20,814 bases of DNA from positions 1 to 20,814 of the forward strand of contig JAPFFF010000520.1 of NCBI GenBank assembly GCA_039105265.1. The letters run 5' to 3'. Of the stretch, positions 9,436-19,466 are shown piece after piece. The notes below the pieces were generated by a model. It saw only the letters and a list, made by a program, of their open reading frames with translations. It was not told where the DNA came from and did not search any database. A program made the translations under genes and the position numbers. This stretch comes from Tritrichomonas musculus (taxonomy: Eukaryota > Parabasalia > Tritrichomonadida > Tritrichomonadidae). The number at the start of each line of letters is the position of its first letter. Position 1 is the stretch's first letter.

Positions 9436-11042
9436 CTATTTACCAATTTAGCCTTCCACCTGCGGCTATCGCTTCTCAGCTGCAGGTGGAAGTAAATAAA
9501 TAAGGAAACCAATCTTCCACCTGCGGCTGAGCTGAGACAGTTACAGGTGGAAAATCACTATTTACCAATTTAGCCTTCCACCTGCGGCTATCGCTTCTCA
9601 GCTGCAGGTGGAAGTAAATAAATAAGGAAACCAATCTTCCACCTGCGGCTGAGCTGAGACAGTTACAGGTGGAAAATCACTATTTACCAATTTAGCCTTC
9701 CACCTGCGGCTATCGCTTCTCAGCTGCAGGTGGAAGTAAATAAATAAGGAAACCAATCTTCCACCTACGGCTGAGCTGCGACAGCTGCAGGTGGAAAATC
9801 ACTATTTACCAATTTAGCCTTCCACCTGCGGCTATCGCTTCTCAGCTGCAGGTGGAAGTAAATAAATAAGGAAACCAATCTTCCACCTGCGGCTGAGCTG
9901 CGACAGCTGCAGGTGGAAAATCACTATTTACCAATTTAGCCTTCCACCTGCGGCTATCGCTTCTCAGCTGCAGGTGGAAGTAAATAAATAAGGAAACCAA
10001 TCTTCCACCTGCGGCTGAGCTGCGACAGTTACAGGTGGAAAATCACTATTTACCAATTTAGCCTTCCACCTGCGGCTATCGCTTCTCAGCTGCAGGTGGA
10101 AGTAAATAAATAAGGAAACCAAGTTTCCACCTACGGCTGAGCTGCGACAGCTGCAGGTGGAAAATCACTATTTACCAATTTAGCCTTCCACCTGCGGCTA
10201 TCGCTTCTCAGCTGCAGGTGGAAGTAAATAAATAAGGAAACCAATCTTCCACCTGCGGCTGAGCTGCGACAGCTGCAGGTGGAAAATCACTATTTACCAA
10301 TTTAGCCTTCCACCTGCGGCTATCGCTTCTCAGCTGCAGGTGGAAGTAAATAAATAAGGAAACCAATCTTCCACCTGCGGCTGAGCTGCGACAGCTGCAG
10401 GTGGAAAATCACTATTTACCAATTTAGCCTTCCACCTGCGGCTATCGCTTCTCAGCTGCAGGTGGAAGTAAATAAATAAGGAAACCAATCTTCCACCTGC
10501 GGCTGAGCTGAGACAGTTACAGGTGGAAAATCACTATTTACCAATTTAGCCTTCCACCTGCGGCTATCGCTTCTCAGCTGCAGGTGGAAGTAAATAAATA
10601 AGGAAACCAAGTTTCCACCTACGGCTGAGCTGCGACAGCTGCAGGTGGAAAATCACTATTTACCAATTTAGCCTTCCACCTGCGGCTATCGCTTCTCAGC
10701 TGCAGGTGGAAGTAAATAAATAAGGAAACCAATCTTCCACCTGCGGCTGAGCTGAGACAGTTACAGGTGGAAAATCACTATTTACCAATTTAGCCTTCCA
10801 CCTGCGGCTATCGCTTCTCAGCTGCAGGTGGAAGTAAATAAATAAGGAAACCAATCTTCCACCTGCGGCTGAGCTGAGACAGTTACAGGTGGAAAATCAC
10901 TATTTACCAATTTAGCCTTCCACCTGCGGCTATCGCTTCTCAGCTGCAGGTGGAAGTAAATAAATAAGGAAACCAAGTTTCCACCTACGGCTGAGCTGCG
11001 ATAGCTAAAGGTGGAAGTAATTACTTAAATGTACCATTTCAA
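9436..11042. repeat. 122-bp satellite array, 13 units, two hairpins per unit
   Basis: The unit marker TTTAGCC-TTCCACCTGCGGCT recurs with exact 122-bp spacing (GCC at 9451, 9573, 9695, 9817, 9939, 10061, 10183, 10305, 10427, 10549, 10671, 10793, 10915). Each unit holds two inverted repeats. Hairpin 1 has arms TTCCACCTGCGGCT and AGCTGCAGGTGGAA with a 10-nt loop, and looks identical in all units. Hairpin 2 has arms TTCCACCTGCGGCTG and CAGCTGCAGGTGGAA with an 8-nt loop, and varies. An AT-rich spacer with AAATAAATAAGG joins hairpin 1 to hairpin 2. The array is much richer in GC than its flanks. No open frame spans units, and there are no variable spacers as in CRISPR. Confidence 0.95.
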
Positions 11043-11118
11043 ACTTCCACCTGCAGCTATCGCAACTTAGTTGCAGTTGGAACTAATTACGCGAATTAAA
11101 CTTCCACCTGCAACTAAA
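11043..11118. repeat. Degenerate right-edge satellite units
   Basis: After the last full unit a diverged hairpin persists at 11045-11082 (TTCCACCTGCAGCT ... AGTTGCAGTTGGAA), followed by a lone arm TTCCACCTGCAACT at 11102-11115. Diverged edge copies beside a homogeneous core are usual in arrays kept uniform by unequal exchange. Confidence 0.8.
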
Positions 11119-11211
11119 AGTTTTAAATATTTTTTTATTTATATTATTTTTCTTTTAGTTTTTATTTGTTCAAAATATTTTTTTTTTTTTTTTACATTAT
11201 TTAACATAGGA

Positions 11212-11238
11212 CACTTTTTGAGCGAAGCTCAAAAAGTG
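11212..11238. repeat. Perfect 12-bp palindrome with 3-nt loop
   Basis: CACTTTTTGAGC, then GAA, then GCTCAAAAAGTG: a perfect inverted repeat about 100 bp past the satellite. Its arm carries the CACTTTTTGA core seen at 5794, 7808 and in the ends of the element at 13136-13515. The remaining stretch to 11781 is AT-rich with no gene seen. Confidence 0.85.
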
Positions 11239-11781
11239 GCCATTCTTGTTAATAAGAATATTTTCTAATTTCCTATTTTTATTCGGAAATTTATAATTTA
11301 AAATGAATTAACTAAATAGTTGTTACATATCTTATTTTGAGAGAAAGTTACATCAATAGATTTCTAATTCCAAAATAGAGAAATTTTATTAGAATCATAA
11401 TTTGAAACAATTCCCAAAATAGAATTGTCAATTACATCTAAAAACTTTTTTAATGATTCCAGAAAATGTTTAAGAATCAAAGTATTCTTTGAAATCTAAA
11501 TTTAAAAAATGATTTTAGTGTAAGAAAAAAATATTAAAAGAATAATGCTGAAAAAAAAAGTTTATTGATATAAATATAGGCAATAAAAAAAAAAGAAGTA
11601 ACACATTTTCAATCAATTTGGCCATAAATTCCATAGATATGAATATCCAAAACATCAAGTATTTGAAATTTTAGAATTAATTCTAATATGAATATTAAAT
11701 GAAAAAAATTATTTTAAAAATGAAGGAAAAAAGCAAATAAATAAAATAACAAATGCAAAATTATGAATAAACATTACATAT

Positions 11782-12312
11782 TTAAAGTAAAAGGCAGCAC
11801 TTTGATTTTGTTTCAAGTTTACCATCGTATGGATCGGCTTCAACACTCTTCTTGTCAAGTGTTTCGCCACTGATCAGTTTATAGAATTCCCAATATTCTA
11901 ATTCTTTCTTCTTTCCTCCAAATTCGTTCTTGCATTTAAGTTCAAAATCATCTGCTGAGAATGATTTTCCAAGGTTATCACATGCAAGTTTAAGTTCATC
12001 AATTGAAACTTTTCGTGAATTATCTTTATCTGCTCCACGGAAGATCATCTTAGTAATCCATTTGAAGTTTCCTTCTTTGAAGTTGGTAAGGCAATCAATA
12101 ATTTCAGCTTGATCAAGGTTGTGTGAACCATCAACATCCATACCATCATATATGAATCTCATTTGTTTTAAGAAGTTTGGACTTTCTTCAAATCCAAGTC
12201 CTTCTTTCATGAATCCTAAGAATTCATCAAATTCAAGCTTTCCATTTCCACTCTTATCATACTTAGCAATAAGACCTTGGATTTCTTCTTTTTGTTCTTG
12301 TGTGAGTCCCAT
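11782..12312 (-). CDS. EF-hand protein with C-terminal CaaX box
   Basis: This is a 176-residue protein of calmodulin-like size. At least three EF-hand loops are visible: DKSGNGKLEFDE (from about residue 19), DVDGSHNLDQAE (about residue 74) and DKDNSRKVSIDE (about residue 111). A fourth, weak helix-loop region precedes YWEFYKLI. The protein ends KSKCCLLL. CLLL is a CaaX motif whose final Leu favours geranylgeranylation, and the neighbouring Cys could be palmitoylated, so a membrane-bound calcium sensor is likely. The Gly2 context is not a good myristoylation site. The start is supported by a perfect TCATTTTT initiator 15 nt upstream. The stop codon is followed by A, giving TAAA, the known trichomonad poly(A) signal overlapping the stop. 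Partner proteins are unknown. Confidence 0.9.
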   Translation of the reverse strand: MGLTQEQKEEIQGLIAKYDKSGNGKLEFDEFLGFMKEGLGFEESPNFLKQMRFIYDGMDVDGSHNLDQAEIIDCLTNFKEGNFKWITKMIFRGADKDNSRKVSIDELKLACDNLGKSFSADDFELKCKNEFGGKKKELEYWEFYKLISGETLDKKSVEADPYDGKLETKSKCCLLL

Positions 12313-12321
12313 GTTTTATAT

Positions 12322-12329
12322 AAAAATGA
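12322..12329 (-). promoter_or_regulatory. Initiator (TCATTTTT) of the EF-hand gene
   Basis: On the minus strand TCATTTTT fits TCA(+1)YWYTT fully, with +1 at 12327 and a leader of about 14 nt before the ATG at 12312. Confidence 0.65.
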
Positions 12330-13135
12330 ATCGATGATTTTCAATACATAAAGACGTTTTAATTTTTCAATTGAAGATCGTTATTATAACGTATTTTTAC
12401 TGAAAAGTGATATTCTTTTATAAAATATGATCGTATATTTTTGCTTTTTTTTCTTACAAAATTTTAATTAAATACTAATATGCTTAAAATCAAAAAAATT
12501 GAGAATTCGATCATTTTTTATTAAAAGCTTTCATTCAAAAATCAAACTCCAATTATCTCTGAAATTTATTGAAATATGTTTAATAAAAAAAGAATTTTAT
12601 CCCTTAATAACATCTAATTTTTATGAATCTTTAAATTTTCCTGTCCATATAATAAAAAAGTAATTATCTGCAAAAAATATATTTGGGAAAAAATATTTAA
12701 GGTAGGCATTTTGGAAGATTTTTTTCATTACATAATTGGATTAAATAGGTAAATGCATTGAAGGAATAATATTTTAGATAATTTTTGACAAAAACAAGAT
12801 AAAGAAGCTTTATAAATATATATACAATATATATTCATTCGATAAGCATTTATCACAAATAATTATCTTTTTCTATTTATTTAATTGTGATATATTCTTA
12901 AAATAAATTTTTATCGTTTACATTATTTTTTCTGGGCAAAAAAAAAAATATTTAAAATGATCGTTAATTTTATGTGCGACGAAGTGAAAAAGTGAATTTC
13001 TATAACCATATTACAAATAAACAAAAAAACAATTTTTCGATAAAAATCAAATGCAATGATTAAACTATCATTCAACGGAATTGGTTTTGGAAACTTATTT
13101 GAACCAAAAGAAAAAAATTTCAATTAGAATAAAAC
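12330..13135. other. AT-rich spacer, no gene seen
   Basis: About 800 bp of AT-rich sequence with short homopolymer runs. A 66-codon minus-strand open frame at 12923-13123 has low-complexity composition and no domain, so it is not called. Confidence 0.6.
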
Positions 13136-13515
13136 GGACAATCGTTTTTTTCTACGCCACTTTTTGAATGGTTTTTCTATCCGTGAATAGCTATCATAAG
13201 GTGAAATTTAACTTACTCTGTTAAGAAAATTAACCAAAAAATCGTAAATTTAAATTTTCTCTTAAAATTATAACTATTTGCTTTTTTTGATATAATTTTT
13301 TTTTATTTTTACATAATTTTTCAGGAATATACGCACTAGTGATCACCACAGGGCTGCGCGAAGCCGAATCAGGCTCCTTGAATTGCTGGATGAATCGGGA
13401 AGCCATTTGAACTAAATATTTATGCATTATTTAGCAAAAATTGAATAAAAAATGTATAAAAAAGTATTCAAAAAGTTTAAAAGTTTTCAAAAAGTGGCGT
13501 AGAAAAATACGATTC
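13136..13515. mobile_element. 380-bp non-autonomous TIR element, Mutator-like
   Basis: Inverted repeats of 29 bp with one mismatch lie at 13140-13168 and 13486-13514, with the core TCTACGCCACTTTTTGAA. The 9-mer GAATAAAAC flanks both sides (13127-13135 and 13516-13524) and would be a 9-bp target duplication, the length typical of Mutator-like elements. The interior has a GC-richer patch (about 13330-13420) that is open on the minus strand from an ATG at 13427 (MHKYLVQMASRFIQQFKEPD, then SASRSPVVITSAYIPE); it may be captured coding sequence. No transposase is encoded. Family assignment is inference from the duplication length and end structure. Confidence 0.65.
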
Positions 13516-13690
13516 GAATAAAACTTATTATGTTTTACAATATCATCCACAAACCAACCTCATCAAATTCTTAATTCATCTTCATTTATTTTAAATGAAA
13601 AGCACATTAAGATTGGGAATGGAATATTTTGGCTATTAAAATTATTGAAGGGATTTTGAATCCAACTTTTTGAAAGAAGTCAAACAATAT

Positions 13691-13796
13691 AAATCAAGAA
13701 GAAATGTCACTTTTTTCAATTTCTTCTTGATTTACCAATTTCAGAAAGACTTTGTTTCTGTTTACTAAAGTTGGTAAATGGCAATGTCATATTGCC
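13691..13796. other. Cluster of nested hairpins, possible structured RNA
   Basis: There are four inverted repeats in 106 bp. Arms AAATCAAGAAGAAAT and ATTTCTTCTTGATTT (13691-13705, 13719-13733) are perfect, with a 13-nt loop. ATTTACCAA and TTGGTAAAT (13730-13738, 13771-13779) enclose CAGAAA and TTTCTG (13742-13747, 13755-13760). GGCAAT and ATTGCC (13780-13785, 13791-13796) close the cluster. The layout resembles a multi-stem RNA, but no known family is recognised and it could equally be a foldback element. Confidence 0.45.
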
Positions 13797-14073
13797 CAAA
13801 CAAACCTATTGAAAACTGAAAAATAAGAAAAGATGCTTTATTTATTAAAAAAACTTTGATGTTTTATTCTTGTATCTTTTATTTAAACAATTAAAAAAGT
13901 ATAAAAGTGCAGCTTTTCTAGGAAAAAAAATAATATAGTTTGTTGGCAAAAAAATATTTTTTTTTTTTGGGGGGGGTCAACCGTAAAATTTTTGTCAAAA
14001 TTTTAAAGTAAACTTAAAATGTGAGAATTTTTGTATAATAAATATAGAATTATATAGCTCATTGAATATACTA

Positions 14074-14660
14074 CAGGGATGGTTACCGTTACTAATCGGT
14101 AAACATTTAAACGTTCTCTACCGTACCGGTATTACCTTTAAAACTGCCAGTATATGGTAATACCAGTACACTTACCGATTTACCGGGAGAAATGTTACCG
14201 GAAATGAAGTGAAACTTTCAGTAAAACATCGGTATTTATTTTTTGATGATATTATAACATACTTTTCAAAAAATCATTCTAAATTAAATATGTTTGAGGC
14301 TTATTATAATGTCAAATTAGAATACCAGTTTAATTATATAATTTTAATTTATTTCATTATATAAATTCTATTTTATATTTAATTATCTTAAGCCTAAAAA
14401 AATATTAAATGTCATAGCTTAAAATTTTAACTCAAAATTATAATTATTATATCAATATGGAATTACCGGTAATTACCAGTAATCATAAAAAAATACATTT
14501 TACTACTTTTATGAAAAAAATCGGTACGAAATTTTTACCGGCGGTTATTTTAAACGTATTTACCAGTACATACTTAATACTCCAAAAAAAATACCAGTAT
14601 TTACTGCTTACCAGTAACATTCCGGTAAACGGTAAAAACTGATCTCGGTAGCCATCCCTG
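14074..14660. mobile_element. 587-bp hAT-type MITE
   Basis: The ends are CAGGGATGGTTACCG and CGGTAGCCATCCCTG, a 15-bp terminal inverted repeat with one mismatch and the CAGGG start common in hAT elements. The 8-mer ATATACTA lies directly on both sides (14066-14073, 14661-14668), an exact 8-bp target-site duplication, the hAT hallmark. About 150 bp inside each end is crowded with short TACCGGTA- and TACCAGTA-type motifs in both directions, as expected for subterminal transposase-binding sites; the centre is plain AT-rich. It has no coding capacity of note; the 61-codon open frame at 14457-14642 is made of these repeats. Intact target duplications point to fairly recent insertion. Confidence 0.93.
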
Positions 14661-15006
14661 ATATACTATTTATTAAAAATATTTTTTCCTAATTTTATCT
14701 ATAGGGCCCTATAAAGTTGATATGACTTGTGACTTGAAAACAGAGTTATTTTTTTAAAATTTTCAATAAAAATCACTAAGATAATTAATAAAAGACTTTG
14801 TTCTGCCATTGAAATGATTAAAAAAACAAGTTTAAATGTGATAATTTTATAATTCTTCCCTTTAATTACATAAAATGTTATATAGTAGTTGCATTCCAAT
14901 TATTATATGAAATTGATGCAAATACAATAAAATTATTAAAAAACAAGAGAAAAAATGGATCAAAAATCTATTTTATGACAGATTGAAATATATATCAATA
15001 ATTATA

Positions 15007-15113
15007 TAAACTTTGTTTTTTAATTTTCGCGTGTAAACTTACGGTTTCTAAGAATTTATTTCAAATATTGAATGATTTATTTTTTACACGCGAATATTAA
15101 AAAACAAAGTTTA
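15007..15113. repeat. 31-bp inverted repeat with 45-nt loop
   Basis: Arms at 15007-15037 and 15083-15113 pair over 31 bp with one mismatch (AAACTTTGTTTTTTAAT...CGCGTGTAAA). It lies about 570 bp downstream of the hAT transposase remnant. It could be a foldback element or a transposon end; no target duplication was found. The rest of 14669-15680 is AT-rich without genes. Confidence 0.8.
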
Positions 15114-15680
15114 ATTATGATATTTAAATAATTTAAATTGTGATTCAAAAATTAATTTTAACTTGATAACCTAAGCAAATAAATATTTGCATAATAACTT
15201 TCTTGAATAAAACTCAAAATATTAATCAATTTGATTAATGTTTTTGGCTTTTTAAAATCCAAATTCTTTTCTATTATATAGAAGTTAAGTGAAAACAGAT
15301 TTGTGTCCAGACAATTTTTTTTGTCAACCAACTATTTTGAGAATATGAACAGTTGTTTTTTCAAAAAACTTAATTCAAAATTAAGAATGTAAAGCTACAC
15401 TAATTCTCAAATTGGCTTTAAACATTAATTTATGTTGTTTTTCTCCGATATGAAGTATTTTTTCACACATTCCCAATAACTTTGAGAAATTGAATATTAA
15501 ATCTCAAAAAATATCAGATAATCACTTTACATCGGTATTATTAAGTTTTTCCAACCATGTATTTTCTATTATGTCATTTTTCCAACGAAGAAACTAGATA
15601 CAAAACAATTATTACTTAACATTTATTTAATAGTTTATTTGTTGAAAAAAAAAAATAATAAATCAGTATTTAATTATAAA

Positions 15681-17636
15681 TTAATCAACTATGAAATATT
15701 CTAACCAATGTTCACTAAAGAATTGAACAAATAATTCTTTATTTCCAATTATTAGCATGCGCGATTCAATTAATTCATCTCCAGTTCGAAGTTGCCTTCG
15801 CCAAAAATCTTGTTTAGCTTTCGAAAACAATCGTTCAACATCAGCTGAACTTGTTGGCATTGACAATAATCCAATTGCAACCTTGTATAGATAGGGAAAT
15901 TGTTCTTTCTTTTCCTTCCAAAAATTTAATGGATCAGGATTTCTTAAGGGACTCAGTTGGAGGAATTGTTGTAATTCATCTGGCTCATCGTCAAGGTCAA
16001 TTTGATGCCGAATTATAAACTCCTCTCCAAAAACTTGTCCTATCAAATTCATAATAATATTCTCATTTTAAAAAAAAATTTCTTCAAAAGCTTTCAAAAA
16101 AATTGATAGGACCAGTTTTTGGCGATCCGTTTATACTCTTTTTGAGATGATATTTCGCCATCCAAACTATTTTCTGCTGTTCTAATTTTAGTTTTCAATC
16201 TCTCGTCATTAACTAATTTATTTATGAGTTGAATTCCTTTACGTTTTTGTTTCATTAGATAGAATTTGAGGAAAAAATTTGTTTGGGTGTAGCAATGCTA
16301 CTGCAAAAATCAGATCACCCCACGATTCTTCAATTATTGCGATTCGATTAGTAATTATTTCATTTATTTGATCCTTTTGTTTTTTGATAAATTGTGAATT
16401 ATCTAACATGATTAAAAGAGATTCTTTCATGTGAATTTCAGCAAAAATCTTCCCGCTTTGTCCAAAACTACTGGCTTCAAATAATTTTATAGCATCTTTA
16501 ATGTATGAAAGAAATAATTCAAATTCTTTAAATAATTCTAGTTCATCACATGTAAAAGGACTTTCCATTTTATGTTTTGCTATAAAATCTAAAGCAACTT
16601 CAAATGAATGATTGAAACAATGTATTGTTTGAAATAAGCCGTACCATATTGTCGGCGTAAATGATGTTAATTTTTTTGTTGAAATGTTTGCTTGTTCACA
16701 CATTTTTACAAAATCATACGAGTTTTTTATCTTAAACACTACCATCTGGAGACCGTTTAATCTTTGGCTAAAAACGTCATGAATATCTCTCAATAAAAAA
16801 TTTAGAACATGACACACGCAGCATTTCCTTTTATAACGGGCATTATCAAAAGCTGCAATCATATTGCTAGCTCCATCTGAAATAATTCCACCAAAGTTGT
16901 TTTGGATGTTATAGTCATTTATTTTTTTTTCAATTTTAGTTTGAAGGTATTCACCTGTAACTTTTTCAGCATCAATTTTTTTGAAGCAAACAACTTTTTT
17001 ATCAAATTTGTCATTAATTAAACCTTGAAGAGTAATTCCGAGAAAATTACGTTTAACCTTGTCTGTCCACTCATCAACTCCGAGATAGCAAACATCCATT
17101 TTCGGAGTGATTTGGTAAATTGTTTGCATGAAGTGATTAGTAATCATTATAATTGAATTAGTTAAACTTTAGCGTTTTGGGAGATTTGGATTTATTTGAG
17201 TAAATCTTTGATTCTCAATCGTTGAGATTGATTCACCTTCTACTAAATCATAAAGAATTAAGAATTTTTTTGAATTTGTTAAAATTGATAAAGCATTATC
17301 TTTATTTTGTTCAAGATTACCATTTCTAACAAAATATTGATGAGACTGACTTGCTGTATGTTGATCAGTATTGAATGTTTTAAAGTTGTTTAATAACCAT
17401 ATTTTACATTTTGTACAATATGATTTGCAATAAATACTTTGAATTCCATCCAAATCAATGATTGGAATAAAAATATCGTCTTTTTTGTATTTATTCCATT
17501 TTTGAATCGTGCATCTTTTATGTTAATGATTTTCATCAGTAATCTGTGGTAAAATATCTATGCATTCTTGATTTGTCACTTCTTCAAAAGAACTGAATAA
17601 GAATCTATAATGTGGCAGTGTTTTTATCAATTCCAT
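15681..17636 (-). pseudogene. hAT-family transposase, degenerate
   Basis: The reading starts at an ATG at 17636 (MELIKTLPHYRFLFSSF) and stays in one frame through most of the gene. There are in-frame stops at codon 38 (17523-17525) and at 17169-17171, and a frame-shifted stretch between about 16060 and 16260. A Cys/His-rich N-terminal segment (CKSYCTKCKIWLLNNFK ... DQHTASQSH) is BED-finger-like. The catalytic core shows the first Asp in YLGVDEWTD, the second in GGIISDGASNMIAAF, and the CCVCHVLN signature after it. The C-terminal hAT dimerisation region is clear (NPDPLNFWKEKKEQFPYL, then MPTSSADVERLFSKAKQDFW). It is not functional as one protein. Terminal repeats of this copy were not found. 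Whether it could have moved the MITE at 14074 cannot be told without its ends. Confidence 0.9.
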
Positions 17637-18439
17637 TATGAAATATAAACTATAAAACTATAGATATACAAATTTTCGGCTTTTGAAAAATTGAATGCAA
17701 AGAACTATCTTTTTTTTTTTTTTTTGAATTATATTTCATAGTTCTATGTTTTCAATTTTCAAAGAATTCATATTATAAAAATTTCCTAATAATTGACAAA
17801 CTCTGTTTATGGGTAATGGACTTGCGGTTGTCAATTTGTCATTGTCATTTAACAACTTTACTGCTTACATATATATTGGTAATTATGCCAGGTTAAAACT
17901 AATGCAAAATAGGTTTACTGAATTTGATAAGTCACAAATTTAAACTGGCATTGACATGATTGAGAACAAAGAATTTGATAATTAAAAAAGAGTGGTCAAA
18001 GTCATTGAGTAGGAATTATTCATACATAAAAGATTGCACATGAACAAAACGTTGAAACATTGTATTCTATTATGCTCCATAAAATAGATGATTTTTCTTC
18101 AGTAATATGTGAAAGTTCGACGTAATCCAGTGAAACTTTTCATTAAGAACAACTTGCTTTTTGTAGTAAAGACGCTCTTTTCCCTCTTTCACAAATTACA
18201 AGAGATTATATGGCGGTTCTAAAGAACAAGAAAAGCCCTATCTATGATTTAGAAATGAGGAGGAGATTGAATCTTACATCACTTTAAATTTAAGATATGA
18301 AGTTCCAATAAAAAATGAGCAAATATAACCTGAAGAGAAATAAAGAACGAGAAAATCTATTTCGTAAAAAAAGAAATTTAATTTATATAGGAAAATAAAT
18401 TTAGGTATCAGGGATTTATTTTGCAATAATGAATTCTGT
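17637..18439. other. Coding-like but broken stretch, unidentified
   Basis: Near 17670-17765 two copies of a roughly 28-bp sequence (TTGAAAAATTGAATG... and its imperfect inverse) form a foldback around a T-run. On the plus strand, about 18150-18330 has protein-like patches such as SQITRDYMAVLKNKKSPIYD in one frame and EEEIESYITLNLRYEVPIKN in another. These suggest a decayed gene or transposon piece. I do not recognise it, and no intact frame is present. Confidence 0.3.
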
Positions 18440-19466
18440 TATATTTATATGAATAAATAAAAGGGGAAAGCAGCCTATCCATTGAAAAAAATTTTTGTGA
18501 TAGATTGACAATATCTTCATGATTAAAAGCTTTCACTAAATTGGATGCATGATCAGAACAAATATAAATAATTTATAAATTTGTTTCAGTATTCAGATAA
18601 TTTATTATTTGGGCTGTAAAAATAACAATATTTTCACTTTTTGGGGTTTCTAATTGTTGAACTGTAAATAAAAAAAAAGACATCTTTATGTATGGATCAA
18701 GAAGCCATAAAAATTTATATTATTTCTTTTGGCTCCATCTAATAATATGCTACCTACTATTTTTTAGTTCATGTTTCATGTAGTAGGGTATGTGTTTTTG
18801 GTTGGAAACCTTTCCACCATTTGTTTATTGATATAACGTAAATCATGTTGATTGGAGGATATGTTTTCACTTGTCGCTGTATTCTTTTAATTTTGAAATA
18901 ATAAAATCGACTTTTTGTGAATAAAATAAATGCGCAAGAATCTTTCAAAGTTTTAGAAGCCCCATCAATAAGAATGGAGCAAAATTTACTAATATTTGTA
19001 GGATTAATTTCTTCTATATATTTATCAAATAATGTTTAATTTGGTTTGTGGATTTCATTTTTTTTTTTTTTTTTTTTTTTATACATTTTATTAATGGATT
19101 TGAGTGTTCCAATATTTTTGAGAATTTTGTTGAACAAATAGTATTCATTGGTATTTGAAAAGTTGCTAAAAAATCTGTTACCATTTCCAGAATTTGTTTA
19201 TTACAATTTTCAAAGTATTTTCTAAATATTTTGCATGATTCACAATTATTTGAGTGATAATAATGACTGTTTTCGTTTGTGAGAATACAATTATTACCAA
19301 TTACCTTACAAAATGGGCAATAGCTTTTGATTTCTTCACTTCCAACATATATTGTGCCCATCTTTGCAAAACTTTTGATATTTCGATTAAATTCTTTATT
19401 GGTATCATTTTGATTAAGTGATAACAATACTTTTATTATTATTTCACTGCCATTTGGAAGAGACAT
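18440..19466 (-). pseudogene. Second decayed DDE-type transposase
   Basis: The 5' part is an open frame of 150 codons (19014-19466, MSLPNGSEIIIKVLLSLNQN). It contains a Cys/His cluster, CPFCKVIGNNC, then HYYHSNNCESCKIFRKYF, which suggests a zinc-binding DNA-recognition region; it ends after a poly-lysine run encoded by a T-tract (19058-19080). Downstream, in changing frames on the same strand, come ISKFCSILIDGASKTLKDSC, then VGSILLDGAKRNNINFYGFL, then IYICSDHASNLVKAFNHEDI. The last two look like the strand-plus-Asp motifs of an RNase H-like transposase core (compare DGASNM in the hAT remnant to the left). It has several stops and frame changes. The family is uncertain: hAT-related or another trichomonad transposase. 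Confidence 0.55.

Noticed and set aside
9436-11042. CRISPR-like array
   Set aside because: All positions of the unit repeat, there are no unique spacers, and the setting is eukaryotic.
11071-11268. 65-codon plus-strand open frame
   Set aside because: It spans degenerate satellite, a T-run and the palindrome, and has no domain.
13961-13977. T-run followed by G8
   Set aside because: A single G tract cannot by itself form an intramolecular quadruplex, and no other feature is linked to it.
14457-14642. 61-codon open frame
   Set aside because: It lies inside the hAT MITE and is made of its TACCGGTA/TACCAGTA motifs.
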